A DNA stretch of 64,000 bases from Neptunomonas phycophila (lineage in GTDB: Bacteria; Pseudomonadota; Gammaproteobacteria; Pseudomonadales; Balneatricaceae): positions 1,488,001-1,552,000 of the forward strand of contig NZ_MRCI01000001.1 of assembly GCF_001922575.1 (NCBI RefSeq). Reading direction: 5' to 3'. Below are positions 25,735-35,479 of this stretch, in pieces. Under the pieces are notes generated by a model that saw only the letters and a program-made list of their open reading frames with translations, was not told the origin of the DNA and searched no databases. The position numbers were made by a program, and so were the translations under genes. The first letter of the stretch is position 1. Each line of letters opens with the position of its first letter.

Positions 25735-28700
25735 ATGACACCTATACAGCTAAGCTTTACTGCGTTTGGTCCGTTTCCTAAAAATGAAGTGATTAATTTC
25801 AAAAGCTTAGGGAAGAATCCTCTTTTTTTGATTAACGGCCCTACCGGGGCAGGTAAAACAACAATCTTAGATGCTATGTGCTTCGCGCTTTATGGCAAAA
25901 CCACGGGTGATGAGCGTGGTGGTGATCAAATGCGATGTGACTTAGCAGCGGCTGATACACTGACAGAAGTTGTTTTTAGTTTTCATATAGGAAATGCCAG
26001 TTACCGGATTCGGCGTGTCCCAGATCAGCCCCGACCCAAAGCTCGTGGCGAAGGCTTTACTCAACAATCGTCGGAGGCACAACTGTGGCAGTTAGATGAA
26101 CAAGGTGAGTCTCAAAAATTATTAGTTAGCAGCAAGGTTACGCAAGCCAACCATGCCATACAGCAGTTACTGGGTTTGAGTGTTGATCAATTCCGGCAGG
26201 TGATGGTTTTGCCTCAAGGCCAATTTAGAAAGTTATTAACGGCGGGGTCAGCCGAGCGCGAAAAAATCTTTAGCCAGCTTTTCCAAACGGGTATTTATGC
26301 AAAGCTTGAAGAGGCGCTAAAGCGGCAAGCTTTAGAGTTGAATCGTGAGCTAGAATCGATTAACGATTCGCGACAAGCCTTGTTAAGGCAGCATGATCTT
26401 GAGCATACATCCGCGCTAGGCGTTGCATTAGACGCTGCAGATTCGCACCGTCACCAAATGCATCTGGCTAACCTTTATGCCCAAGCAGCTTTTTCATCAG
26501 CTGAAAAGGTACTCACTAGAGCAGAACAATTAGCAGCTACTTATGCTCAACTGGATACGCTGATAACTAAAAGAGAAGCACTTAATGAGCAATCCAGCCT
26601 TATCGAACAAGATAAAATTAAGCTCAATGCTATAGAGCGGGCGAAAAGTATTGCCGCGGTTTATCAGCATCAAGTATCAGCGCAAGCATCGTTAGCGGCT
26701 ATTCGAGAGCGTCTGGCAAAAGCTAAAACTCATACAGAGCAGGCGACGATTGAGTACCAGCGTGCTCAAACACGACAAGCTGACATACCCGCTTTGCAGG
26801 ATCGGGTGCGTTTAACGCAGGAACAAATCCAGAAGCTAGAGCGTTATTCAGCACTGGTCAATGATTTTCAGAGTGCGCAAAGCCTTTATCAGGAATCCTC
26901 CCAGCAATTTGCGGAAGCGTCTACCCAGCGTGAACAAAAACGAGCTTCGTTAACCAGTAGCGTTGAAAGTCTTGATCAATGGGTGGCATACCAAAAGCAA
27001 CAAAGTCAGTTAACAGAGGGATTGTCAGCGGCCCAGCAGCGGGTTTTTGAGTTAACAACCGCTGTAGAGTTGGCTCAGAAGAGGGATGTACTCGAAAAGC
27101 AGCGGAACGACTGCAAAGCTCGATTAGACGAATCTAGAGCCGCTGGGTTACGTTTTAAGGCCGAGTTTGATGAATGCGAAAGTGCAGCAACTCGATTAGA
27201 ACGAGATTGGCACTTAGGACAAGCAGCCATACTTTCTAAATCACTCACACCAGGGGAGCCTTGCCCGGTATGTGGCAGTCAAGATCATCCATCTCCTCAG
27301 CCTTCTACTATTGAGGTTCCGACGCAGGAGCAAATAAAAGAAGCCCGTTTGCAGGTCTCTTTAAAAGATCAGAACCTCACACAGGAGAGATCCAACTATC
27401 GCTTTATAAATAAAGAGTTAGATAAATGTATTAACGATTTGTCTGAATGTGAAGAAAAGTTAAAAGATAATGCGGTGCTCAGCCTCAAAGACATTGAATC
27501 GAAATTAAGTGAAGCTGAAAAACAACACCAAGTAGGCCAACAGGCTGATATAGAGCGACGTGCAGCCGGTGAACAGATTGATAAACTGAATCAGCAAATT
27601 AATACTCTGCGTGCTGAATTAGAGTTGCTTGAGCAAGAGGTCAGTCGTTTTCGGGCTGCCAAAGAGGTGGCGGCAGCCAATGCTGGCAAGCTGTCCGCTG
27701 ATTTACCTGAGGAATACCGGGATTCTTCTGTGGTTGAGCAGGCACTCGTAAACAGTAGAACCGCTTTAGCGAATGACAACAAAGCTATTGAAGATATTAC
27801 AAACGCTATACAAGCCGCTTACACCTCATTGCAAAGTCAAAGTGCAGTGGAGCAGGCGGTTTCAGAAGAGCTGCCCGTTGTTGAAACCCAAGCGCTACAG
27901 GCTCGCGATGAGTTTACTCAAGCGCTAAAGGCGAGCTCATTTGATAATGAAGAAGCTTTTAAAGAAGCCTATCAAGCTATTGATTCGGCTAGCTCCCTTC
28001 AGGAGCGTTTGCTTCAATATGATAATGCGGTCACTGCGAACAACGCCGCTATTGATCAATTAAAAGAACAAATTGGATCTCAAGAACGTCCAGATATCAA
28101 TCGATTATCGGATGATCTTAACAGTTATCAGCATGCCAAAACCGAAGCTAACAAGCATTGGGTTGCTGCAGATCATCAGGTATCTGACTTACTTAAAACC
28201 CAAGAACGTTTAGATGCCATTGCCTTAAAAGCGCAAGAGCTTGATAAAGCGTATGCGGTAGTTGGGACATTGAGTCAGGTTGCCAATGGGCAAACATCCA
28301 GCCGAGTTAGCTTGCAGCGATTTGTACTCAGTGTGCTGTTGGATGATGTATTACTCGAAGCCAGCCATCGTTTATTGTTAATGAGTAAAGGGCGGTACAA
28401 CCTGCTTCGCAAAGAAGAGCGCTCAGCAGGTAATGTTGCTTCTGGTCTTGATTTAGAAGTAGAAGACACCTATTCAGGACGAGTACGCGCCGTTGAAACC
28501 CTATCGGGTGGCGAAGGGTTTATGGCTGCCTTGGCGTTGGCATTAGGTTTATCGGAGGTCGTGCAGGCTTATGCAGGGGGCATTCGATTAGATGTACTCT
28601 TTATTGATGAAGGTTTTGGTAGCTTAGATCCGGAATCGTTAGATTTAGCGATTCAAACCCTAATGGATTTACAACAAGGCGGCCGGATGATCGGAATTAT

Positions 28701-28794
28701 TTCCCATGTTGCCGAGCTTAAAGAGCAAATGCCTTTGCGCATTGATATAGAAACCAGCAGGCTAGGCAGCCGTATAGCAATGGCTGATCTGTAA
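25735..28794 (+). CDS. sbcC: Exonuclease SbcCD, ATPase subunit C
   Basis: This is the Rad50-like SMC-type partner of SbcD. The 1019-residue protein has an N-terminal Walker A loop (INGPTGAGKTTILDAM), a Q-loop region (VLPQGQFRKLL) and a long coiled coil. The zinc-hook CPVC with Cys at 510 and 513 lies in its middle. The C-terminal half-ATPase carries the signature LSGGEGFMAALALALGLS and Walker B VLFIDEGFGSLD. All parts of a working enzyme are present, and the length is close to E. coli SbcC (1048). It forms an operon with sbcD. Confidence 0.95.
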   Translation: MTPIQLSFTAFGPFPKNEVINFKSLGKNPLFLINGPTGAGKTTILDAMCFALYGKTTGDERGGDQMRCDLAAADTLTEVVFSFHIGNASYRIRRVPDQPRPKARGEGFTQQSSEAQLWQLDEQGESQKLLVSSKVTQANHAIQQLLGLSVDQFRQVMVLPQGQFRKLLTAGSAEREKIFSQLFQTGIYAKLEEALKRQALELNRELESINDSRQALLRQHDLEHTSALGVALDAADSHRHQMHLANLYAQAAFSSAEKVLTRAEQLAATYAQLDTLITKREALNEQSSLIEQDKIKLNAIERAKSIAAVYQHQVSAQASLAAIRERLAKAKTHTEQATIEYQRAQTRQADIPALQDRVRLTQEQIQKLERYSALVNDFQSAQSLYQESSQQFAEASTQREQKRASLTSSVESLDQWVAYQKQQSQLTEGLSAAQQRVFELTTAVELAQKRDVLEKQRNDCKARLDESRAAGLRFKAEFDECESAATRLERDWHLGQAAILSKSLTPGEPCPVCGSQDHPSPQPSTIEVPTQEQIKEARLQVSLKDQNLTQERSNYRFINKELDKCINDLSECEEKLKDNAVLSLKDIESKLSEAEKQHQVGQQADIERRAAGEQIDKLNQQINTLRAELELLEQEVSRFRAAKEVAAANAGKLSADLPEEYRDSSVVEQALVNSRTALANDNKAIEDITNAIQAAYTSLQSQSAVEQAVSEELPVVETQALQARDEFTQALKASSFDNEEAFKEAYQAIDSASSLQERLLQYDNAVTANNAAIDQLKEQIGSQERPDINRLSDDLNSYQHAKTEANKHWVAADHQVSDLLKTQERLDAIALKAQELDKAYAVVGTLSQVANGQTSSRVSLQRFVLSVLLDDVLLEASHRLLLMSKGRYNLLRKEERSAGNVASGLDLEVEDTYSGRVRAVETLSGGEGFMAALALALGLSEVVQAYAGGIRLDVLFIDEGFGSLDPESLDLAIQTLMDLQQGGRMIGIISHVAELKEQMPLRIDIETSRLGSRIAMADL

Positions 28795-28880
28795 TGCTTT
28801 TAGGTAAAAATTGTCTGTTTTTTGCCGCTTTTTAGCGCAAATTTAAGGTCTGTGCGCTATTAATGATCAACTAAATTGAG

Positions 28881-29711
28881 TTAGCAATAGTGGATTTTGT
28901 CTAAATATGTATGCTGTTTTACTCGATCTTGATAAGCGAGCGGGGTAGCGCTTACCAGTTTTTTGAATTCTTTTAGAAAATGAGACTGGTCGGTAAAACC
29001 TAAATCACAAGCCATATCAGAGAAGGTGATTTCTTTATGGTTGATGGCGTAAACGGCGGATTGGCAGCGTACAATTCGGCAAAACACTTTGGGCGAAAAA
29101 CCTAAGTCCGATAAGAATTGACGCTGAATGGTTCGTGTTGTGTAGCCTGTTATCACTTCTAATTCATCAATTCGCACGTTGCCATTGTGGTCAAATATGT
29201 ATTGTAAGGCGGCGATGGTTAGCGGTGAAAAATGCCGTGCTTTTTTACCGTTAAAATAGTCCTTAAATGAAGCCACTTGTGATAAAAAATCGGGCTCTCT
29301 GACTATTGCCTCAAACACTTGTTCTGCCTCGGTTGCAACACTCAAAAAACTGACATGTTGCTCTATTAAATCTTTGGCAGAAACGTCAAGCCAATCAGGC
29401 ATGATCCCTGATGCAAATCGAACACCGAAATATCGATGTTTAGGAATCAACTCTATTTGCATGGCCTCCATTGGAGTTCCATATACTTCCGCTTTAGGCG
29501 AAGTTGTATCGCAGTCAAATAAGATATCAACACATCCGTCCGGTATAGCAAAAATAGGCTCTGCAGAATGTCCTGCCTCAAAACCATAATAGTGAGAAAT
29601 AGTGGGGTGATCGGATCCTGCTAAACAAAATTCATCGGCCGCACTCATGACCATCCAAGGCTGTTTAGACCGAATTCTGGCTAAATGATTAACGATTGTT
29701 TGCTTAGGCAT
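28881..29711 (-). CDS. AraC-family transcriptional regulator
   Basis: The start is set at ATG 29711 (276 residues); the frame runs on upstream, but that part is hydrophobic and unlike the family. The N-terminal half has the DUF6597-like sensor features (PDGCVDILFDCD, YGTPMEAMQIELIPKHRYFGVRF). The C-terminal 100 residues are a double helix-turn-helix with the AraC signature SDMACDLGFTDQSHFLKEFKKLVSATPLAY (in two pieces, ITFSDMACDLGF and TDQSHFLKEFKK). It is divergent from the amine-oxidation operon starting at 30005 and is its likely regulator. The effector is unknown. Confidence 0.88.
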   Translation of the reverse strand: MPKQTIVNHLARIRSKQPWMVMSAADEFCLAGSDHPTISHYYGFEAGHSAEPIFAIPDGCVDILFDCDTTSPKAEVYGTPMEAMQIELIPKHRYFGVRFASGIMPDWLDVSAKDLIEQHVSFLSVATEAEQVFEAIVREPDFLSQVASFKDYFNGKKARHFSPLTIAALQYIFDHNGNVRIDELEVITGYTTRTIQRQFLSDLGFSPKVFCRIVRCQSAVYAINHKEITFSDMACDLGFTDQSHFLKEFKKLVSATPLAYQDRVKQHTYLDKIHYC

Positions 29712-30004
29712 GGAGGCATCCCCAACGTTGAATATGTTGAGGCTCACAGCAAGATAGATGCCAATACACATGATTTTACCGATTCGTTTTTTTGCGCATA
29801 CGCCAAGCGTCAATATGTACATGTCTACCTGGATGCATGCTTTTGCGCTCTTTTTGAGCATGTCGCAAATTTACAATACGCCTCAAATCTACCTCCCTAG
29901 GATAAAAAGCACCTGATCACTATCTAGACGTTTTCACCGCTAATGGCTGACGTTGTAAGCAAGGTAGTGGCGTATTCAATCGCTCACAAGAGTAGGGGAA
30001 TGTT
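29712..30004. promoter_or_regulatory. Divergent promoter region, AraC regulator and amine operon
   Basis: This 293-base interval must carry promoters in both directions. No confident hexamers or AraC half-sites could be picked out by eye. GTAGGGGAATG precedes the OCD-like gene at 30005, but its purine stretch gives only a moderate ribosome-binding site. Confidence 0.45.
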
Positions 30005-31144
30005 ATGTCTGACAATACCAAAATTGATTTTATCTATCTTTCTGAGCCCGACATGATTAAAGCGGGTGTCACTGACATGCATAGCTGCGTTGATACTATG
30101 GAAGATATGTTTGCCTTGCTTCACAAAGGCGACTATCGCATGGCAGGGCCAAACAATGATTCGCATGGAGCCATGGTGACGTTTCCTGAGGAGCCTGAAA
30201 TTCCTACCATGCCAAGGCATACACCAGACCGTCGTCTGATGGCAATGCCGGCTTATTTAGGGGGTGACTACAAAACATGTGGCGTTAAATGGTATGGCTC
30301 AAACATAGCTAATCGTGAAAAAGGCCTGCCACGCTCTATTTTGATGTTTACCCTCAATGATGCTGATACAGGGGCGCCTTTGGCTCATATGTCTGCAAAT
30401 TTGTTGTCGGCATACCGTACTGGCGCAGTCCCAGGTGTTGGCGCTCGTCATTTGGCACGTAAAGATTCAAAGGTTGTGGGTCTGTTGGGGCCAGGCGTCA
30501 TGGGTAAAACCTCCATTGCTGCTTTTATGGCTGCCTGCCCTGATATTGATACGCTAAAAGTTAAAGGCCGTGGGCAAAAAAGTTTAGATAGTTTTCTTAC
30601 GTGGGTTAACCAAACCTTTCCTCAAATCACTAATGTGCAGGTTGTTGATACGTTAGAAGATGTTGTACGGGATGCTGACATAGTGACCTACTGCAACTCA
30701 GGCGAAACCGGAGACGTGTCCACATACCCTATTGTGAAACGGGAGTGGGTAAAACCGGGCGCTTATATATCTATGCCTGCTTATTGCCGATTCGATGCCG
30801 ATCTTGAAAAAGACGATGTTCGAAAAGTCATGGACAACATTGGTCTTTATGAAGCTTGGTATGAAGAGGCGCCTAAGCCCAGCCATATGTACATCCCTAT
30901 TATCGGTTGCCGCTTTATGGACATGATTGACGAAGGGCTCATGAGTAAAGATCAGCTTGAAGATCTAGGTGCGATCGCGGCAGGTGAAGCGCCAGGGCGA
31001 AAAAATGATGAAGAAATTATCGTGCTATCTGTCGGTGGCTTACCAACAGAAGATGTCGCTTGGGCAACAAAAATCTACCAAAACGCAATCAAGCAAGACA
31101 TTGGAGTGAAGTTGAATTTGTGGGATACCCCCGCGCTCCGTTGA
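30005..31144 (+). CDS. Ornithine cyclodeaminase/mu-crystallin family protein (tyramine oxidase subunit B-like)
   Basis: The 379-residue protein has the family's dinucleotide-binding motif in KVVGLLGPGVMGKTS (about 155-170) and the substrate region MSANLLSAYRTGAVPGVGARHLA just before it. The sequence strongly resembles Pseudomonas proteins that databases name tyramine oxidase subunit B. Ornithine cyclodeaminase relatives act on imines and amino acids with NAD(P)H, so the name should not be read as proven activity. It leads a four-gene operon with RidA, an FAD oxidase and a permease, all 20-75 bases apart. A role in oxidising an amine or amino acid is likely. Confidence 0.8.
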   Translation: MSDNTKIDFIYLSEPDMIKAGVTDMHSCVDTMEDMFALLHKGDYRMAGPNNDSHGAMVTFPEEPEIPTMPRHTPDRRLMAMPAYLGGDYKTCGVKWYGSNIANREKGLPRSILMFTLNDADTGAPLAHMSANLLSAYRTGAVPGVGARHLARKDSKVVGLLGPGVMGKTSIAAFMAACPDIDTLKVKGRGQKSLDSFLTWVNQTFPQITNVQVVDTLEDVVRDADIVTYCNSGETGDVSTYPIVKREWVKPGAYISMPAYCRFDADLEKDDVRKVMDNIGLYEAWYEEAPKPSHMYIPIIGCRFMDMIDEGLMSKDQLEDLGAIAAGEAPGRKNDEEIIVLSVGGLPTEDVAWATKIYQNAIKQDIGVKLNLWDTPALR

Positions 31145-31214
31145 TGCCCCATAGCAGGTAACGATCATTAAGCGATGCAGTTTGGCATCGCTAGTCCAAT
31201 TCATAGGAAAAGTC

Positions 31215-31640
31215 ATGAGCAATATTATCAAAGTTAAGACCGGTTCTCCGTTTGAGGATATGGGTAGCTATTCACGGTTAGTCGCTGTTGATGATTGGAT
31301 TTATGTATCTAATACGGCAGGCCGTAACCCAGATACAAAAGAAATCAATGAGAACATCATTCAGCAAACCAACCAAGTGTTTTCAAATATTGAGCGAGCA
31401 CTTGCCAGTGTTGATTCCAGCCTAGCTGATGTTGTTATGTCGCGCGTGTTTATTCAAAACCCAGATGATACAGCGACTGTAATGGAAGTGGTTGGTAGTA
31501 AGTTTCGTGGTATTGACCCTGCTACTACTGTTACTTGCCCTCCTTTAGGATCAACGATTTACAAAGTTGAATTGGAGGTGACAGCTTATCGTAACGCATC
31601 AAAGCGGTCTGTTACTCGTATTAATCTAGCCTCAACATAA
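31215..31640 (+). CDS. RidA/YjgF family enamine/imine deaminase-like protein
   Basis: The start at ATG 31215 follows AGGAAAAG; a frame opening at 31182 lacks a site. The 141-residue protein has the RidA fold hallmarks: YVSNTAGRNPDT, TNQVFSNIERALASVDSSLADVVMSRVFI, and the C-terminal IYKVELEVTAY. Arg in MSRVFI is the catalytic-type Arg that binds the carboxylate in deaminating members. RidA proteins hydrolyse reactive enamines and imines released by PLP or flavin enzymes. Placement before an FAD amine oxidase suggests it removes the imine product of that step. Confidence 0.88.
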   Translation: MSNIIKVKTGSPFEDMGSYSRLVAVDDWIYVSNTAGRNPDTKEINENIIQQTNQVFSNIERALASVDSSLADVVMSRVFIQNPDDTATVMEVVGSKFRGIDPATTVTCPPLGSTIYKVELEVTAYRNASKRSVTRINLAST

Positions 31641-31657
31641 TCGATAGGATACGCATT

Positions 31658-32950
31658 ATGACTAGCAAGCTTATCCCTATATCGACGCAAACAGCGATAC
31701 CCCAATCCACATCAGTTGTCATTATTGGCGGAGGAATTGTCGGAGTCTCTGCTGCACTCTCTTTAGCAGAAAAAAACATTCCAGTGGTGTTGCTTGAAAA
31801 AGGGCAAATAGCGGCTGAGCAATCATCGCGAAACTTGGGCTGGATCCGTAAGACAAGTCGTCATGCTAATGATGTTCCTCTTGCTCAAGCCGCTGACCGT
31901 ATATGGGCCAAGATGGCTGAGCGTGTTGGTGCTGATGTTGGTTATCGACAATCTGGCATTATGTTTTTAGCTAAAACTGATGAGCAAATGTCGATTCACG
32001 AGAGCTGGCTATCATCCATTAGTGATCTGAATCTGGGGTCTCAATTACTAAGCCCTAAAGAGATTGACAGGCATGTACCCGGCGGCAGAGGGATGTGGAA
32101 GGGGGGAGTGTATACGCCTTCGGACGGCCGAGCTGAACCGGCTATTGCGACTAGCGCATTAGCCAAAGCCGCAATGAATGCGGGGGCTATTTTGATACAA
32201 AACTGTGCTGTGCGTGATCTTTCTAGATCGGCAGGGAAAGTCAGTGGCGTCATAACAGAGCAGGGAGAAATTGAGTGCGATCAAGTGCTACTAGCGGGTG
32301 GGGCTTGGTCGAGACGCTTTTTGGGCAATATGGGTGTTTCTTTACCAACCCTACCTGTTGTTGCATCAGTGTTGCGCACCAAACCGATGGAAGGCCCCAC
32401 TGAAATAGCAGTTGGTGGACCCGATTTCTCTTTTCGTAAGCATAAGGATGGTGGGTTCATCATTATGCAACGCGGTAAAGTTGATGCGCCGATTACGTTA
32501 GACCACCTCAAAATAGGCCTGCAGTTTAAAGACCAACTGAGATTTGGAAAAGACGCACTTAACATTTCATTGGGAACTCCCTTCTTTAAAGATCTGATAA
32601 TGCCAAGGCGCTGGTCAGCAAATAAGCCAACACCGTTTGAGGCAGAGCGGGTTAAAAATCCCGCAATTAATCATCAACTTTTACAAGATGCGCTCCAAAA
32701 CACGCATCAAGCATGGCCTCAGTTTGAGCAAGCTGAAATAGAAGAATCTTGGGCAGGACTGATCGATGTGACGCCCGACTCCACTCCTGTAATTGATCGT
32801 GTCAAAGCAATACCAGGCTTAACTGTTGCGACCGGGTTTTCTGGTCACGGTTTTGGTACAGGGCCAGCCGCTGGGCAGCTAGCGGCGGACATTGTTTTGA
32901 ACGATACCTTACTGGTTAATCCCGACCCTTACCGGTTCGATCGTTTTTAA
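31658..32950 (+). CDS. FAD-dependent amine/D-amino-acid oxidase-like dehydrogenase
   Basis: The 430-residue DAO-fold flavoprotein has the N-terminal GxGxxG motif (VVIIGGGIVGVSAALSLAEK, about residues 20-40), with the adenine-binding Glu at the end of the second strand (VVLLEKG). The C-terminal flavin motif is LTVATGFSGHGFGTGPAAGQLAA. The family covers DadA, sarcosine and glycine oxidases; the substrate is not readable from sequence. It lies 18 bases after ridA and is followed by an APC permease, so it most likely oxidises the amine or amino acid the permease brings in. Confidence 0.88.
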   Translation: MTSKLIPISTQTAIPQSTSVVIIGGGIVGVSAALSLAEKNIPVVLLEKGQIAAEQSSRNLGWIRKTSRHANDVPLAQAADRIWAKMAERVGADVGYRQSGIMFLAKTDEQMSIHESWLSSISDLNLGSQLLSPKEIDRHVPGGRGMWKGGVYTPSDGRAEPAIATSALAKAAMNAGAILIQNCAVRDLSRSAGKVSGVITEQGEIECDQVLLAGGAWSRRFLGNMGVSLPTLPVVASVLRTKPMEGPTEIAVGGPDFSFRKHKDGGFIIMQRGKVDAPITLDHLKIGLQFKDQLRFGKDALNISLGTPFFKDLIMPRRWSANKPTPFEAERVKNPAINHQLLQDALQNTHQAWPQFEQAEIEESWAGLIDVTPDSTPVIDRVKAIPGLTVATGFSGHGFGTGPAAGQLAADIVLNDTLLVNPDPYRFDRF

Positions 32951-32985
32951 ACTGATAACACTGTTATTCCATAAGGAGCATAACA

Positions 32986-34386
32986 ATGAGCTACATATCA
33001 ACGACTGAAAGTTTAAAAATGGCGAGTTCACCCGTCATTGCAAGCAATAGTAAAAAAATGGGCTTACTAACAATGATGGCGATCTGTATAGGTCTCGTTA
33101 TTGTGCAAGGGGCTATGATATCCGCTATGCAAGGTATTGGCATGGGAGGAATGACCTTTGTCTTTGCCATGATTGCCGCGCTAATTATTTCGCAATTCAA
33201 TGCAATGAGCTTTGCAGAACTGTCGCTTATGTTTCCTCAAGAGGGGACATTGGCGACCTATACGCAAAAAGCTATCGGTCACTTTCCTGCCATTGTTTCT
33301 GTGTTTGCTGGCTATGTGATTGTTGCGAGCTTAGCGGTGCCTGTGGAGATGTTTTTAGTCGACGCAATGTTGGCAGAGCTGCTCCCAGGCGTTTTCCCTG
33401 AAAAATTAGTCCCCATACTTATTTTAATTGCACTAACTGTGACCAATTTGGTAGGTAAGAATGTGTTCTCTAAAGTCCAGAATTTCATTGCATTTATACT
33501 TGTAAGTGTAATGATTTTGTTAGGATTAATGGCGATAACGGGTGCTGATAAACCGCACCCTGTTATAACTGGTACGCCAGTAGATTGGGGATTTGGCGGG
33601 GTGATAGATGGCAGTTTTATTGGGCTGATAGCCTTGGCTATGTGGTTGTTTGTTGGCTCCGAATACATATGCCCAATGATCAATGAGGTAAAAGACCCTG
33701 TTAAAAATATCCCACGTGCCATGCAAATGTCATTGTTTGCCATTTTTGGGATATTTCTAGCATTCGTGTTTGGCGCTAGCTTATATATGGACACGGAGAC
33801 GCTTCTGACTGCGCCAATACCATACCTTAACTATGCTAATGCGGTATTTGGTCAGGCGGGTTTATTTATCGCTACAGTAATGGCTTTGGCCGCCACCTGC
33901 AGTACGGTAAATACTATATTGGCAGCCTTACCTTCAATGCTGCATGGCATGGCCGAGCAAAAGCAGGCCTTTCCACAGCTTAAATCGCTCAATCGATTTA
34001 ACACGCCATGGGTTGGTATTCTGATGATGGCTGTATTTACATCAATTCCATTTATTACATTAGGCATCGACTCATTGATTGTTCTTGTTATAGCGGCAAC
34101 AACCAGTTATCTGTTGGCCTATATCATTTCCCATATCGATGTGATTGTTTTGCGCCAACGACACCCCGAATTGAATCGCCCGTATCGCACACCGTTTTAC
34201 CCGCTGCCGCAAATAGTTGGAATTATTGCGATGGTGTATGTCATCATCAACAATTCACCGGCGCCTGAAATGACATCCATGATATTTAGCATTGCCGGGG
34301 GGATGTTAGCTGTTGTTGGTGTGATTGCTGCGCTGTGGGTTAAGTTTTATATGAAACGCAATCTTTTTCAGCCAGATATGACATAA
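32986..34386 (+). CDS. APC-superfamily amino acid/amine permease
   Basis: This 466-residue inner-membrane protein has about 12 hydrophobic helices. The first holds a helix-break IGLVIVQGAMISAMQGIGMGG, the substrate-binding unwound segment in APC transporters. It contains NEVKDPVKNIPRAM, the conserved cytoplasmic loop of the family, and a late RHPELNRPYRTPFYPLP motif typical of amino-acid permeases. Start ATG 32986 follows AAGGAGC. It is the last gene of the operon and is closed by a terminator at 34435. The substrate probably matches the FAD enzyme upstream. Confidence 0.9.
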   Translation: MSYISTTESLKMASSPVIASNSKKMGLLTMMAICIGLVIVQGAMISAMQGIGMGGMTFVFAMIAALIISQFNAMSFAELSLMFPQEGTLATYTQKAIGHFPAIVSVFAGYVIVASLAVPVEMFLVDAMLAELLPGVFPEKLVPILILIALTVTNLVGKNVFSKVQNFIAFILVSVMILLGLMAITGADKPHPVITGTPVDWGFGGVIDGSFIGLIALAMWLFVGSEYICPMINEVKDPVKNIPRAMQMSLFAIFGIFLAFVFGASLYMDTETLLTAPIPYLNYANAVFGQAGLFIATVMALAATCSTVNTILAALPSMLHGMAEQKQAFPQLKSLNRFNTPWVGILMMAVFTSIPFITLGIDSLIVLVIAATTSYLLAYIISHIDVIVLRQRHPELNRPYRTPFYPLPQIVGIIAMVYVIINNSPAPEMTSMIFSIAGGMLAVVGVIAALWVKFYMKRNLFQPDMT

Positions 34387-34434
34387 AGTAGGGTAGAGCT
34401 AAGGCTTAAATCCAACTCTATGAGCAGTCGTACT

Positions 34435-34467
34435 AAAAAATAGACGGGCAGCACGCCTGTCTATTTT
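34435..34467 (+). terminator. Intrinsic terminator of the amine operon
   Basis: The stem AAAATAGACGGGC pairs with GCCTGTCTATTTT, with one G-U wobble, and is followed by a T-rich stretch. It lies about 50 bases past the permease stop. Confidence 0.85.
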
Positions 34468-34575
34468 TATATTTAGGCTTTGCATTCGAAGTTAGTCCTC
34501 GCTATTAAAGGCACAATGGCCTCCTTTCTCTCGTTATCTCGATTAGATTGCTATCCAAAAGTTACTATCTTAAAA

Positions 34576-34600
34576 TGATACGTATCAAATAATACGTATT
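34576..34600. promoter_or_regulatory. Paired ATACGTAT palindromes before the KfrA-like gene
   Basis: TGATACGTATCA (34576-34587) and AATACGTATT (34591-34600) are perfect palindromes sharing the core ATACGTAT, with cores 14 bases apart. They end ten bases before the ATG of the KfrA-like gene, which fits an autoregulatory operator. KfrA proteins of plasmids repress their own promoter. Confidence 0.6.
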
Positions 34601-34609
34601 GTGTACTAT

Positions 34610-35443
34610 ATGCCTAGAAAATCTGATACCCGAGAAAAAGTCTTCGCTGCAGCTGATCAACTATTACAGCAAGGAGCAAAGCCTACCCAACAAAGTATTC
34701 GCGATCTCATTGGAACAGGAAGCATCAGCACTATCAATGCCGCCCTTAATGATTGGTGGGCAAGTTTGGCTGATAGAGTCGCTCGTAAAAATGAACACCC
34801 CGAGCTACCAGAACCTGTTCTGACTGCTGCGAACCAGCTTTGGGATCAAGCCCTTGCTTACGCTCATCATAACCTAAATCAGCAACGAGCCGAGTTGCAG
34901 CAAACACTGGGCGATATTAAAAAGCAGTCCAACGAAGAGCTTAACAACCTCAGACAGTTAGTTGATCGCCTACAAAACAGTAATGCCAACCTGCGGTCTG
35001 AATTAGATGAAGCATTTCGAGCATCAAAAGCTGAACAAGTAAGAGCGTCATCACTTGAGACTCAGGTTATTCGGCTAACGTCAGAGCGCGATGACTTGAG
35101 CCGCAAAGTGAAGCAATTGGAGCGACTATTTGATAAAGATCAGACTAACGCGTCTAAGGGAGGAGGCAAAGCTGATAGTCAGCATCAAGAAAAGATGATT
35201 GAGCTTCGCGTTGAAAACAAAGTTCTCTCCAACAAAGTCAATGAGTTAAACGACTTACTTGCCATCAAGTCTACTGAGAACGAGCAGCTAATACGACAGT
35301 TAGCCTCCCAGGAAAAAGAAGCATTACAACAGCAACATAGGCTAGAATTGGTTTTGGCGCAGCAAGACGCTCGCTATGAAGATGTGGTTAATTCCCTGAA
35401 TCATTGCAGGCTTGAACTTGCTCAGGTTAAAGATAACAATTAG
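34610..35443 (+). CDS. KfrA-like DNA-binding coiled-coil protein
   Basis: The 277-residue protein has an N-terminal PF11740-type helix-turn-helix domain (PRKSDTREKVFAAADQLL, then GTGSISTINAALNDWW, residues 1-60). A long alpha-helical coiled coil, rich in Gln, Glu, Leu and Lys, follows from about 95 to the end. This is the architecture of plasmid KfrA, which binds its own operator and builds filaments thought to aid plasmid maintenance; chromosomal relatives are also known. A GTG nine bases upstream (34601) is an alternative start. It heads a tight four-gene set with an unknown gene, an orphan response regulator and a 92-residue protein. Confidence 0.85.
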   Translation: MPRKSDTREKVFAAADQLLQQGAKPTQQSIRDLIGTGSISTINAALNDWWASLADRVARKNEHPELPEPVLTAANQLWDQALAYAHHNLNQQRAELQQTLGDIKKQSNEELNNLRQLVDRLQNSNANLRSELDEAFRASKAEQVRASSLETQVIRLTSERDDLSRKVKQLERLFDKDQTNASKGGGKADSQHQEKMIELRVENKVLSNKVNELNDLLAIKSTENEQLIRQLASQEKEALQQQHRLELVLAQQDARYEDVVNSLNHCRLELAQVKDNN

Positions 35444-35479
35444 CACGTATGTATAATGGTCGGTCTATCAGGAAAAAAC

